From assembly GCA_963842835.1 (NCBI GenBank), contig CAWJIB010000006.1, positions 124,001 through 188,000 on the forward strand: a stretch of DNA of 64,000 bases, given 5' to 3'. Source of the DNA: Roseiarcus sp963842835. GTDB taxonomy: Bacteria; Pseudomonadota; Alphaproteobacteria; Rhizobiales; Beijerinckiaceae. Numbering within the stretch: the first letter of the stretch is position 1; each line of letters begins with the position of its first letter. The notes under the pieces are model-generated. The model did no database searches and was not told where the DNA came from. It was given only the letters and a program-made list of their open reading frames with translations. The position numbers and the translations under genes were made by a program. Below, one piece after another: positions 9,402 to 16,767 of the stretch.

Positions 9402-11021
9402 ATGCGCGACTACAAAGAGGCCTATCGCGAATTTTCGATTCCGGACCTGGAGCGGCGCGTGTTGCCGCAGGGGCTCGAGGCGGGCGTCAATGCTTGCGTC
9501 GCGTGCTGCGATCGCTGGGCGGACGAGGGGCGCGTCGCGCTCGACTTCGTGGCGCGCGATTTCTCGCGCGAGAGCGTGACCTTTCGCCAGGTGAGCCAGG
9601 ATTCGGCGCGCTTCGCCAACGCGCTGCGCGCGCGCGGCGTCGGGCGTGGCGACGTCGTCGCGGCGCTGTTGCCGCGCATCCCCGAATTGTTGACGGTGGT
9701 TCTCGGGGTGTGGCGCGCGGGCGCGATCTATCAGCCGCTCTTCACGGCTTTCGGACCCGCCGCGATCGAGAGCCGCGTCACCGCGAAGGGCGGCAGTCAG
9801 GCCAAGCTGATCGTCACTGACGCGGCGAACCTCGCCAAGCTCGAGGGCCTGGCGAATTGTCCGCCGATTCTCTGCGTCGATCGCGGCGCGCCGGGCGCGA
9901 GTGCCTTCGCCGACGAACTGGCCGCGCAATCGGACGTCTTCGCGCCCGTCGTCCTCGGCGCCGACGATCCCTTCGTCATGCTCTTCACCTCGGGCATGAC
10001 GGGCAGCCCGAAAGGCGTGCGCTATCCCCTTCGCATGCTGCTCGCGGTCGCCGTCTACATGCTCGACGGCCTCGATCTTCGCGCCGAGGACCGCTTCTGG
10101 AACGTCGCGGATCCCGGCTGGGCCTATGGCATGCTCTACGCCGTCATCGGCCCGCTGCTGCTCGGCCACGCCACCACGTTTTACGACGGGCCGTTCACCG
10201 TCGAGGGTGCGGTGCGCGTCATCAAGAGGCTGGGGATAACCAATCTCGCGGCCGCGCCGACCGCCTATCGCGCAATGATGGCGGCCGGCGACGCGGCGAT
10301 GGCCGACATCGCCGGGCAATTGCGGGTCGCGAGCAGCGCCGGCGAGCCGCTCAACCCCGAGGTCGTGCGCTGGGCTGCGCGCGCGCTGGGTTGTCCGTTA
10401 GGCGACCACTACGGCCAGACCGAGATCGGCATGGTCGTCAACAACCATCATGGCCTCAGCCAGGACTCGAAGCCGGGATCGGCGGGCCTGGCGATGCCGG
10501 GCTTCGAACTCGCCGTGCTCGACGACGCGCTGCAGCCGGTCGCGCCGGGAACGCCGGGCGTCCTGGCGGTCAGCCGCTCGCGCTCGCCGCTGTTCGCGTT
10601 CGCGGGCTATTGGCGCGCGGATTCGCCCAATCTCAGCGGCGACTGGTACGTCACCGGCGATACGATGCTGCAGGACGCGGACGGGCATTTCTTCTTCGCC
10701 GGCCGCAACGACGACATCATCACTTCGGCGGGCTACCGCATCGGCCCGTTCGACGTCGAGAGCGTGATCATCGAGCATCCCGCCGTCGCCGAAGTCGCCG
10801 TCGTCGGCAAGCCGGACCCGGAACGCACCGAGATCGTCAAGGCCTTCGTCGTGCTGCGCAAAGGCCATGCGCCCAGCGACGAGCTGGCGAGCGAGTTGCA
10901 GCAGCACGTGCGCAAGCGCCTGTCGCTGCACGCCTACCCCAGAGAGGTGGAATTCGTCGACGAGTTGCCGAAGACGGCGAGCGGCAAGGTGCAGCGCTTC
11001 CTGCTGCGCCGGCGGGGGTGA
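9402..11021 (+). CDS. AMP-forming acyl-CoA synthetase
   Basis: A 539-residue adenylate-forming enzyme that activates a carboxylic acid as acyl-AMP and then acyl-CoA. The signature P-loop-like motif is TSGMTGSPKG (the usual second Thr is Met), followed by A5-type YGQTEIGM, the hinge region TGDTMLQDADGHFFFAGRNDDIITSAGYRIGP (quoted only as landmarks TGDT and GRNDD) and the catalytic C-terminal lysine in PKTASGKVQR. It resembles acetate/medium-chain acyl-CoA synthetases more than long-chain FadD. ATG 9402 follows GGGGAGGG. Substrate unknown. Confidence 0.88.
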   Translation: MRDYKEAYREFSIPDLERRVLPQGLEAGVNACVACCDRWADEGRVALDFVARDFSRESVTFRQVSQDSARFANALRARGVGRGDVVAALLPRIPELLTVVLGVWRAGAIYQPLFTAFGPAAIESRVTAKGGSQAKLIVTDAANLAKLEGLANCPPILCVDRGAPGASAFADELAAQSDVFAPVVLGADDPFVMLFTSGMTGSPKGVRYPLRMLLAVAVYMLDGLDLRAEDRFWNVADPGWAYGMLYAVIGPLLLGHATTFYDGPFTVEGAVRVIKRLGITNLAAAPTAYRAMMAAGDAAMADIAGQLRVASSAGEPLNPEVVRWAARALGCPLGDHYGQTEIGMVVNNHHGLSQDSKPGSAGLAMPGFELAVLDDALQPVAPGTPGVLAVSRSRSPLFAFAGYWRADSPNLSGDWYVTGDTMLQDADGHFFFAGRNDDIITSAGYRIGPFDVESVIIEHPAVAEVAVVGKPDPERTEIVKAFVVLRKGHAPSDELASELQQHVRKRLSLHAYPREVEFVDELPKTASGKVQRFLLRRRG

Positions 11022-11083
11022 AGAGCGCGGTTACGGCCGCGGCCGCATCAACGGCTCGTCGCGGAACCCCTGACGCCCCGGCG

Positions 11084-11227
11084 TCAACGCACGCTTTCGC
11101 CGTGGCAGGATTTCTGGGTCGCGGTCCACGGCCAGTCGCCGCATTTGTCGCAGCCGCCGAGCGGCGCGGCGAGCGCGGCGGCGCAGGAAAGCGCCAGGAC
11201 GATCCGGATCAGGCGGATGTGCGGCAT
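11084..11227 (-). CDS. Tiny lipoprotein (47 aa)
   Basis: A 47-residue product: a positively charged start (MPHIRLIRI), a hydrophobic stretch and a lipobox-like PLGGC followed by DKCGDW. The CDKCGDW motif right after the lipidated cysteine is found in many small Rhizobiales lipoproteins of unknown role. The ATG at 11227 is chosen because the signal peptide begins there; upstream codons are Arg/Asp-rich. The gene is divergent from the MDR oxidoreductase. Predicted to be membrane-anchored in the periplasm. Confidence 0.6.
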   Translation of the reverse strand: MPHIRLIRIVLALSCAAALAAPLGGCDKCGDWPWTATQKSCHGESVR

Positions 11228-11295
11228 GTTTATATCGTCGCGCGGATTTCGGCGGCCCGTCAAGTCGCGCACGGCGATCCCTGGAGAAGCGATTC

Positions 11296-12309
11296 ATGAA
11301 AGCCTACGAACTGCAAGGCCCGTCGGGCGTCGAAGGGCTGGCTCTCGTCGAGAAGCCGACCCCGTCGGCCGGGCCGGGCGAGGCGCTCGTGCGCCTGACG
11401 GCCGCGACGATCAATTACCGCGATCTTCTCACGTTACGCGGCGGCTACGGGTCGCGGCAGAAATTTCCGCTCATTCCCCTGTCCGACGGCGCGGGCGTGG
11501 TCGAGGCGGTCGGCGCGGGCGTCCGGGCGGTGAAGCCGGGCGATCGGGTCATCGGCAGTTTCTTCGAGAGCTGGCTCGGCGGGGAACCGAGCGAGGAAAA
11601 GCTGCGCAACGCGCTCGGCGGCGCGGTGGACGGGGTGCTCGCGCAATACCGCGTCTTTCCCGCCCATGCGCTGGTGAAGGCGCCGGACCATCTCTCTGAT
11701 GCGCAGGCGGCCTCGCTTCCCTGCGCCGGCCTCACCGCATGGGCGGCGGTGGTGAAGCTCGGCGCGATCAAGCCGGGTCAGACCGTGCTGACGCAGGGCA
11801 CGGGCGGCGTCTCGCTGTTCGCGCTGCAATTCGCCAAACTGTGCGGCGCCCGCGTGATCGCGACATCGTCGAGCGAGGCCAAGATCGAGAAGCTGAAGGC
11901 GCTCGGCGCCGATGTCACGCTCAACTACAAGACGACGCCCGACTGGGGGAAATTCGCGCACGGGGTGACGGCAAGCGGCGTCGATCTCGTGGTCGAGGTC
12001 GGCGGCCTCGGCACGCTCAACGAGTCCATCCGCGCGACGCGAATTGGCGGGACCATCGCCTTCATCGGCGTTCTCGCGGGACAACCGCAGGGCGAGTTGC
12101 GCCTCCCGCTCATAGTCATGCAGCAGCAGCGCCTGCAAGGCGTGACGGTCGGTTCGACCGAGGACCTTCAGGCGATGACCAACGCGATCACGCAGAATTG
12201 GCTGAAGCCGGTGATCGACAAGACGTTTGCATTCGCCGACGCCAAAGCCGCCTTCGCCTACATGGCGAGCGGCCAGCACTTTGGAAAAGTGGCGATTGCG
12301 ATCGACTGA
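11296..12309 (+). CDS. Zinc-independent MDR alcohol dehydrogenase / NAD(P)H:quinone oxidoreductase family protein
   Basis: A 337-residue medium-chain dehydrogenase/reductase. The N-terminal GroES-like half has INYRDLLTLRG and IPLSDGAGVVEAVGAGV. The Rossmann half carries TQGTGGVSLFALQFA (AXXGXXG-type nucleotide motif) and EVGGLGTLNES. The catalytic zinc ligands of alcohol dehydrogenases are missing (NYRD in place of a Cys motif), which points to a quinone- or enone-reducing member. It ends with AYMASGQHFGKVAI, typical of the family. Confidence 0.87.
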   Translation: MKAYELQGPSGVEGLALVEKPTPSAGPGEALVRLTAATINYRDLLTLRGGYGSRQKFPLIPLSDGAGVVEAVGAGVRAVKPGDRVIGSFFESWLGGEPSEEKLRNALGGAVDGVLAQYRVFPAHALVKAPDHLSDAQAASLPCAGLTAWAAVVKLGAIKPGQTVLTQGTGGVSLFALQFAKLCGARVIATSSSEAKIEKLKALGADVTLNYKTTPDWGKFAHGVTASGVDLVVEVGGLGTLNESIRATRIGGTIAFIGVLAGQPQGELRLPLIVMQQQRLQGVTVGSTEDLQAMTNAITQNWLKPVIDKTFAFADAKAAFAYMASGQHFGKVAIAID

Positions 12310-12398
12310 AGGCGCGCGCGGCCGAGCTCGCCGAAGCGAGGCCGGCGCGGAGACGCCCGGATCGAACCCGCGCCAGGCCTGGACTCGCTGGCGGGGGC

Positions 12399-12491
12399 TA
12401 GCGCGTTCTGCCTTTAGGTCGATCCATTGCGTCCGTCATCGCGAGCGATGACGACGAAGGGCCGGTTCAATCTAAAGACAGCGCGCTCTAG
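12399..12491. repeat. Short palindromic intergenic element
   Basis: Ends match as imperfect inverted repeats (AGCGCGttCTGcCTTTAG against CTAAAGACAGCGCGCT) around a core CATCGCGAGCGATGACG. The right half resembles the right half of the larger element at 13208-13393 (GCGATGACG, then CGTTTCAAT/GGTTCAAT, ending GCTCTAG), so the two probably belong to one repeat family. No coding potential. Confidence 0.5.
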
Positions 12492-12631
12492 CGCTCGGCG
12501 GATTGCGGCGACGGCTCAGTGAAGCGCCAATTCGCATTCACAAGTTTGCGATATAAGTAAGCCGTCGTCATGTTTGGGCGACCGTGGTTCGCGTATCCTT
12601 ATCCGCCCCGCCTACGCGAGAAGGAACAGAC

Positions 12632-13204
12632 ATGCTCATTCTGATCATCGGGATCGTCGGTTTTCTCGGCGTGCATACGCTCGCCACGCGGCGCGAAACG
12701 CGCGCGGACCTGATCGCCAGATTCGGCGAGGGAACCTACAAAGGGCTCTATTCGTTAGCCTCCCTCGTTGGCTTCGCCTTGATCGTATGGGGCTTCTCCC
12801 GGTACCGGGCGGAGGGCTTGATCGCGGTGTGGACGCCGCCGACCTGGACCCGGCATCTGACGATCGCGCTGATGTGGTTCGCCTTTGTCGCGCTCGCCTG
12901 CATGAACCCGGCGCCGAGCCGGATTCGAGGCTGGCTGCGCCACCCCATGCTCGTGGGGATAAAAATCTGGGCGCTGGCGCATCTCCTCGCCAACGGCGAC
13001 GCCGGCGGCATGCTGCTCTTCGCATCGTTTCTGGCCTGGGCCGTCTACGATCGGATCGCGGTCAAAAGGCGCGGCGACCTCGGCGCCGCTCGCGTGTCCG
13101 CCTTCACGCGCGCCGACGGCGTCGCGCTCGCCGTGGGAACGCTGGCCTATGCGGCGATGATTTTGCTGCACCCTTGGCTTATCGGGGTGAACGTCGTGGG
13201 GTAG
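12632..13204 (+). CDS. NnrU family membrane protein
   Basis: A 190-residue inner-membrane protein with about six hydrophobic helices. It starts MLILIIGIVGFLGVHTL, with the family segments GEGTYKGLYSLASLVGF, the RHLT loop and RHPMLVGIKIWALAHLLANGD, in which two conserved histidines could bind heme. NnrU was first described next to nitrite/nitric-oxide reductase genes, and relatives are linked to denitrification and isoprenoid (Z-ISO-like) chemistry. No denitrification gene is nearby. ATG 12632 has a GAGAAGGAAC ribosome-binding site. Confidence 0.87.
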   Translation: MLILIIGIVGFLGVHTLATRRETRADLIARFGEGTYKGLYSLASLVGFALIVWGFSRYRAEGLIAVWTPPTWTRHLTIALMWFAFVALACMNPAPSRIRGWLRHPMLVGIKIWALAHLLANGDAGGMLLFASFLAWAVYDRIAVKRRGDLGAARVSAFTRADGVALAVGTLAYAAMILLHPWLIGVNVVG

Positions 13205-13207
13205 CCG

Positions 13208-13393
13208 TAGAGCATGGTGTGTTTAAGTCGAATCATCTCAGCCATCATTGCGAGCAAAGCGAAGCAATCCAGACTTAGGGTGTGCGGCGGCGGCTTAGCC
13301 TGGATTGCTTCCCAAGGCGAATGCGAAGCATTCGTCCGGCGTCGCTCGCGATGACGAGGGAGGCCCGTTTCAATCCAAACACAACATGCTCTA
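13208..13393. repeat. MITE/REP-like element with terminal inverted repeats
   Basis: The ends 13208-13224 and 13377-13393 are inverted copies (TAGAGCATGgTGTGTTT against TAGAGCATGtTGTGTTT, 16 of 17 matching). Inside are a second dyad, GAAGCAATCCAG / CTGGATTGCTTC (13261-13272 and 13300-13311), and a hairpin CGAATGC-gaa-GCATTCG at 13318-13334. It lies directly after the NnrU stop and before acyP and could be a transcription terminator or processing site as well as a mobile repeat. Confidence 0.65.
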
Positions 13394-13460
13394 GGGGCGG
13401 ACGAAAAGCGCATTGACGGCCGCGTCGACTGGACCGTGACCGCCGTGACCGGCGCGTAAC

Positions 13461-13742
13461 TCAATCGGTCGCGATCGCCCGAAAGCCTCGCAAATTGCGA
13501 TCGGGGGTCGCATCCGTGACTGTCACGTTTTCGACTGCCGCCAGGCGCGGCCCAATTCGGCAGGCCTCGGTCATCGCTTCGACGACCGTCGGTTCTCCCG
13601 AAAACAACGCTTCGACCGAACCGTCGCGACAGTTGCGCACCCAGCCGGAAAGGCCGCGAGCCTCGGCCTGTCGCTCCACCCACGCGCGATAGCCGACGCC
13701 TTGAACACGTCCGGCGACAATGACGCGGACCGTCCGGATCAT
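13461..13742 (-). CDS. acyP: Acylphosphatase
   Basis: A 93-residue enzyme that hydrolyses carboxyl-phosphate bonds of acyl phosphates. The family signature is intact: VAGRVQGVGYRAW with the catalytic Arg, and SGWVRNCRDGSVEALFSG with the catalytic Asn. Length fits the family. The ATG at 13742 overlaps, as ATGA, the end of a 72-codon frame upstream on the same strand. Confidence 0.95.
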   Translation of the reverse strand: MIRTVRVIVAGRVQGVGYRAWVERQAEARGLSGWVRNCRDGSVEALFSGEPTVVEAMTEACRIGPRLAAVENVTVTDATPDRNLRGFRAIATD

Positions 13743-13957
13743 GAAGTTTTCTCCGGAGCCAACAAGCCGAGCACGCGCATGAGGCCGATGACCATCACGC
13801 CTGGGCGGAGAGAGCGCGAACTTGGCCATTCTATCATGACGGCGACGACTTCATTCAATATGATGGCGCACAGTTGCGGATCGCCGTCGTCAGCCCCGAG
13901 CGTTACGGCGACAGTGCCCTGAACTATCGTCTGGACCACGACCACCGCGACTGGCAC
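13739..13957 (-). CDS. Hypothetical 72-aa frame overlapping acyP
   Basis: An open frame of 72 codons whose TGA overlaps the acyP ATG as ATGA. The product begins hydrophobic (MPVAVVVVQTIVQGTVAVTL) and contains no recognised domain. The four-base overlap suggests translational coupling, but codon usage is not convincing and no homologue is recalled. Treat as doubtful. The 197 bases between it and 14155 hold nothing coding apart from a direct repeat of GCGGCGCTATGAT at 14096-14121. Confidence 0.25.
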   Translation of the reverse strand: MPVAVVVVQTIVQGTVAVTLGADDGDPQLCAIILNEVVAVMIEWPSSRSLRPGVMVIGLMRVLGLLAPEKTS

Positions 13958-14194
13958 CGGCCGCGGGCTCGAACCGGCGGCCGGGGAGGGCGGCGCTGCG
14001 GCGGGATGGCGCTTATCTCGCCTCCGCTCGGCGACCGCCGTGGAGAATTCATAGGGTCGGTAGTCAAGTGCGCTTTCACGGTAACGCAGACATGGCGCGG
14101 CGCTATGATGCGGCGCTATGATATCGTGGACAATACGATTTCAGGGCTAGCACGATGACCGTCTTGGAGGAACGCGGCCTGTTCTGGTGGCATC

Positions 14195-15625
14195 ATGAGC
14201 CAATACCAGCGGGACATTTTGCTCCCGAATTCGAGCGTTTCAGGCCTGCTCAAAATCGACGACGATGGCGCGATTAAGCTTGAGTTGGACGGCCGATTGT
14301 CCAGCGATCCTATGTCCGTATTATTGCGCGCGGAGGATGCAAAATTAACCGGCAAGCATATCGCGGGAATTCTAAAGGTAAGTAATAAGCATGTTTTATT
14401 AGATGACCTATGGAAGCAGGGTGGGCGCTTTAGTACCAGTGGAATGTCGTACGAAGGATACGCCGCCATCTACTGTCTCATTGGCGACTACCCAATACCC
14501 AAATACAGACGAAGGTCATTTCTAGGGACGGAGTTGGAGATTGAACTTAATGGCCTTGAGGAATGGCTTCGTGTTGGATCGATAAAAACCGTGAGAGGAA
14601 AGTCAAAAATAACCGCAACGCATAGGCGTGTTAAAGATATAAAATACCCTCAAAGAAACGGGATGCTCTATGTAAAATACCATATTTATGGACCTATGCT
14701 TGGAACACACACAGATAGAGCCATTGAATTAAAGGAAACCGTGTCGCTTTCCTATCGGTCGAACACACTCTTGTCGTTTGAGGACATGAGAACGGAATTT
14801 GGTTTATTGCAAGAATTGGTTGTTCTCCTGACAGATTCCGAATTCACACTAAATTGGCCATCGATAAAAATGCGATCTGGGCGAAAGGACAGAGATTACA
14901 ATTTTTACTTCCGGCGGACAAACACTTCCGACGAAGCGCCAAGAGGACATGAATGTCCAACGAATTTTGTGCAACTACAAGAAACATTTGGCGAAATCGT
15001 ATCGTTGTGGAAGAGCAAACGCGAGCAATTCGGTCCGGGATTTTATCTCTATCTCGGGTTGAGGCGGGGCTTTAAATTGTACGTCGAACATCGCTTTGTG
15101 AACTTAATTTGGGGGATTGAGGCACTTCATAGAAAAAAGCAGGCAGTTGCCACCCCGGCTGAGCTGCATGTGAAAGAGAAAGTCCAGCGAATATTGGATA
15201 GAATTGATCTCCCGAAAGATAAGAAGTGGTTGGCGAACAAACTAAAGAATGCTCACGAGCCAACGTTGGAACAGCGAATATGCGATGTAATAACAACGGT
15301 GCCGATCGGATTGGATGATAATAACATCAGGATATTTTCCGAGCGTTGCGCGAAGCTGCGGAACGATATTTCGCATTTCGGCGCGGAGAGGCACGGCGGA
15401 AGCTATAAGCAGTTCCTTGACGAGCTTAGGAGCAAGAGCGAGGCGCTCTCCGTTGTTTATCACATGTTAATTTTGCACGAAATCGGGATTGAAGAAAAGA
15501 CAATCAAGTCGTGGATCTACAACGGGTTCAAATCGTACGCAAATAAAAGATATCTAGTGGAGGCGGGGCTGCTCGACGCAAGCGCCCTGAAGCCAGCGCC
15601 CCCGCCTGCGGCGGCCGGGCGGTAG
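14195..15625 (+). CDS. apeA: ApeA-like HEPN-domain anti-phage protein; N-terminus lies in another frame
   Basis: A 476-residue frame resembling ApeA, a single-protein abortive-infection RNase. Residues about 10-330 fit the ApeA N-terminal domain (SGLLKIDDDG, KLELDG, GLEEWLRVGSI, ELKETVSLSY). The C-terminal part is HEPN-like with the Rx4H catalytic motif RNDISH (R389, H394). The family N-terminus (ERGLFWWHHEPIPAGHFAP) is present upstream in a different frame, from ATG 14155 to about 14226. Dropping one base near 14227 joins the two, so the gene is either frameshifted or misassembled. It is strikingly AT-rich against its neighbours, indicating transfer. No partner genes are adjacent. Confidence 0.75.
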   Translation: MSQYQRDILLPNSSVSGLLKIDDDGAIKLELDGRLSSDPMSVLLRAEDAKLTGKHIAGILKVSNKHVLLDDLWKQGGRFSTSGMSYEGYAAIYCLIGDYPIPKYRRRSFLGTELEIELNGLEEWLRVGSIKTVRGKSKITATHRRVKDIKYPQRNGMLYVKYHIYGPMLGTHTDRAIELKETVSLSYRSNTLLSFEDMRTEFGLLQELVVLLTDSEFTLNWPSIKMRSGRKDRDYNFYFRRTNTSDEAPRGHECPTNFVQLQETFGEIVSLWKSKREQFGPGFYLYLGLRRGFKLYVEHRFVNLIWGIEALHRKKQAVATPAELHVKEKVQRILDRIDLPKDKKWLANKLKNAHEPTLEQRICDVITTVPIGLDDNNIRIFSERCAKLRNDISHFGAERHGGSYKQFLDELRSKSEALSVVYHMLILHEIGIEEKTIKSWIYNGFKSYANKRYLVEAGLLDASALKPAPPPAAAGR

Positions 15626-15981
15626 TGAACGGAACCCGCGCGCAGGTTCTGCCATTCGGCTTCGATCTCTGACGCGTTCGCTGGCCTAGATTGCAACAAT
15701 GGTCCGCACGCCGTCATGCCACCAATTCGTCGGACGAAAAGGCTCACTTTCTCAGCTTTTTGCTAGTGGACGAAAGTAGCTTTACCGCGTGGATGGCCGG
15801 ACAAGCCCGGCCATGACGGGCCATCGATTTCGGACGTTGATATACTCGGTCGCCATATGCCGTCGCCGCCTGCCCTCCCGTCCCGCAACAATGCCTTTCT
15901 GAAAATCGAAATACCTGCTACCGTTCCCATTCTGTTTCCCCCCATCCGGCGCGCCAGTATGCCCGAACGGAGCCTCGCATC
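15626..15981. other. Intergenic region with a REP-like hairpin
   Basis: No gene is evident in these 356 bases. A perfect hairpin ATGGCCGG-acaagc-CCGGCCAT at 15793-15814 matches a palindromic repeat common in Rhizobiales intergenic DNA. Composition returns to GC-rich after the AT-rich ApeA-like gene, so the right boundary of the transferred segment lies about here. Confidence 0.5.
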
Positions 15982-16515
15982 GTGACCGAAACGCTCGCCG
16001 CCCGCCGTCCGCTCAAACCCCGCCGCACCGCGCGCGACCGGCTCGTGCGGCGGGGGCGGATCATGGATCGGCTGCGCGAGGGGCGCTCCTACGAGGAGAT
16101 CGCGGAGGCCGAGGGCCTGTCGCGCGAGCGCATCCGGCAGATCGTCGTCGAGGCGCTCAAACAGCGGCAAGTCGACGCCCAGCAGGAGCATGCGCAACTG
16201 CAGATGCTGCGGCTCGCCCCGGCCTTGCGCCTCGCCGCGCGAGGGGTCGCCGAGGGCGATCGTCGCGCGATCGCGGAACTGATCCGCGTCCTCGACCGGC
16301 TGGACAAATATCAGTCGGCGGGCGCCGCCGCCGGGTCCGCCTATGACGAAGAGGCGCGCGAGCGGTTGTTGAACAAGCTCAACACGATGGCGCGAAGGAT
16401 GGGAGTCCGGCCGCGCGACGAGAACGAGGGCGCGAAGGACTCCGAGACGGGGCAAGAGCAGGCCGCCGGCTCGGAAAATCCCGCCTCTCCGTTTCCCTGG
16501 GGCCTAAGGCCTTGA
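15982..16515 (+). CDS. Helix-turn-helix protein with sigma-70 region 4-like motif
   Basis: A 177-residue basic protein. Residues about 25-60 hold a clear helix-turn-helix, GRSYEEIAEAEGLSRERIRQIV, closely resembling sigma-70 region 4.2 (the RERIRQI recognition helix). No region 2 is present, so it is not a complete sigma factor. The middle is helical and charged; the tail is Glu/Gly-rich and probably disordered. It may be a transcriptional regulator or a phage small-terminase-like DNA-binding protein. GTG/ATG choice is uncertain. Confidence 0.55.
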   Translation: MTETLAARRPLKPRRTARDRLVRRGRIMDRLREGRSYEEIAEAEGLSRERIRQIVVEALKQRQVDAQQEHAQLQMLRLAPALRLAARGVAEGDRRAIAELIRVLDRLDKYQSAGAAAGSAYDEEARERLLNKLNTMARRMGVRPRDENEGAKDSETGQEQAAGSENPASPFPWGLRP

Positions 16516-16536
16516 TTCCGCTCGTTTCGGCCAAGG

Positions 16537-16630
16537 AAAAGATTTGGAAAAGCTTGGAATTTCCTTGGAAAAAGCTTGGAAATGTTTGGAAAGGCTTGGA
16601 ATTTCCTTGGAAAAGGGGGGAAAGGCTTGG
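16537..16630. repeat. Degenerate tandem repeat built on TTGGAAA
   Basis: About 95 bases made of TTGGAA(A) units. An exact 21-base copy occurs at 16552-16572 and 16594-16614, i.e. at a 42-base period, with related half-units between. CCAAGGAAA at the left can pair with TTTCCTTGG further right, giving long-stem structures. On the reverse strand the unit would encode FPKLFQ-type heptads. It follows the HTH gene and precedes guaB; function unknown. Confidence 0.75.
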
Positions 16631-16767
16631 GCCGTCGCCGCGATGAGCCGCCCGCGAACGCCAACAAGCGCCTAGGAACTTCACGCCGCTCGTGTTAGGC
16701 AGCCCCGCCATGCGGCGGCGCGAGAGGCGTCCGCGATTCTCGAACCCCCTTAAGAGGACGGCTCCCC

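Noticed and set aside
16341..16667. Reverse frames with FPKLFQ-like heptads
   Set aside because: Produced by translating the TTGGAAA tandem repeat; no start signal or conservation evident.
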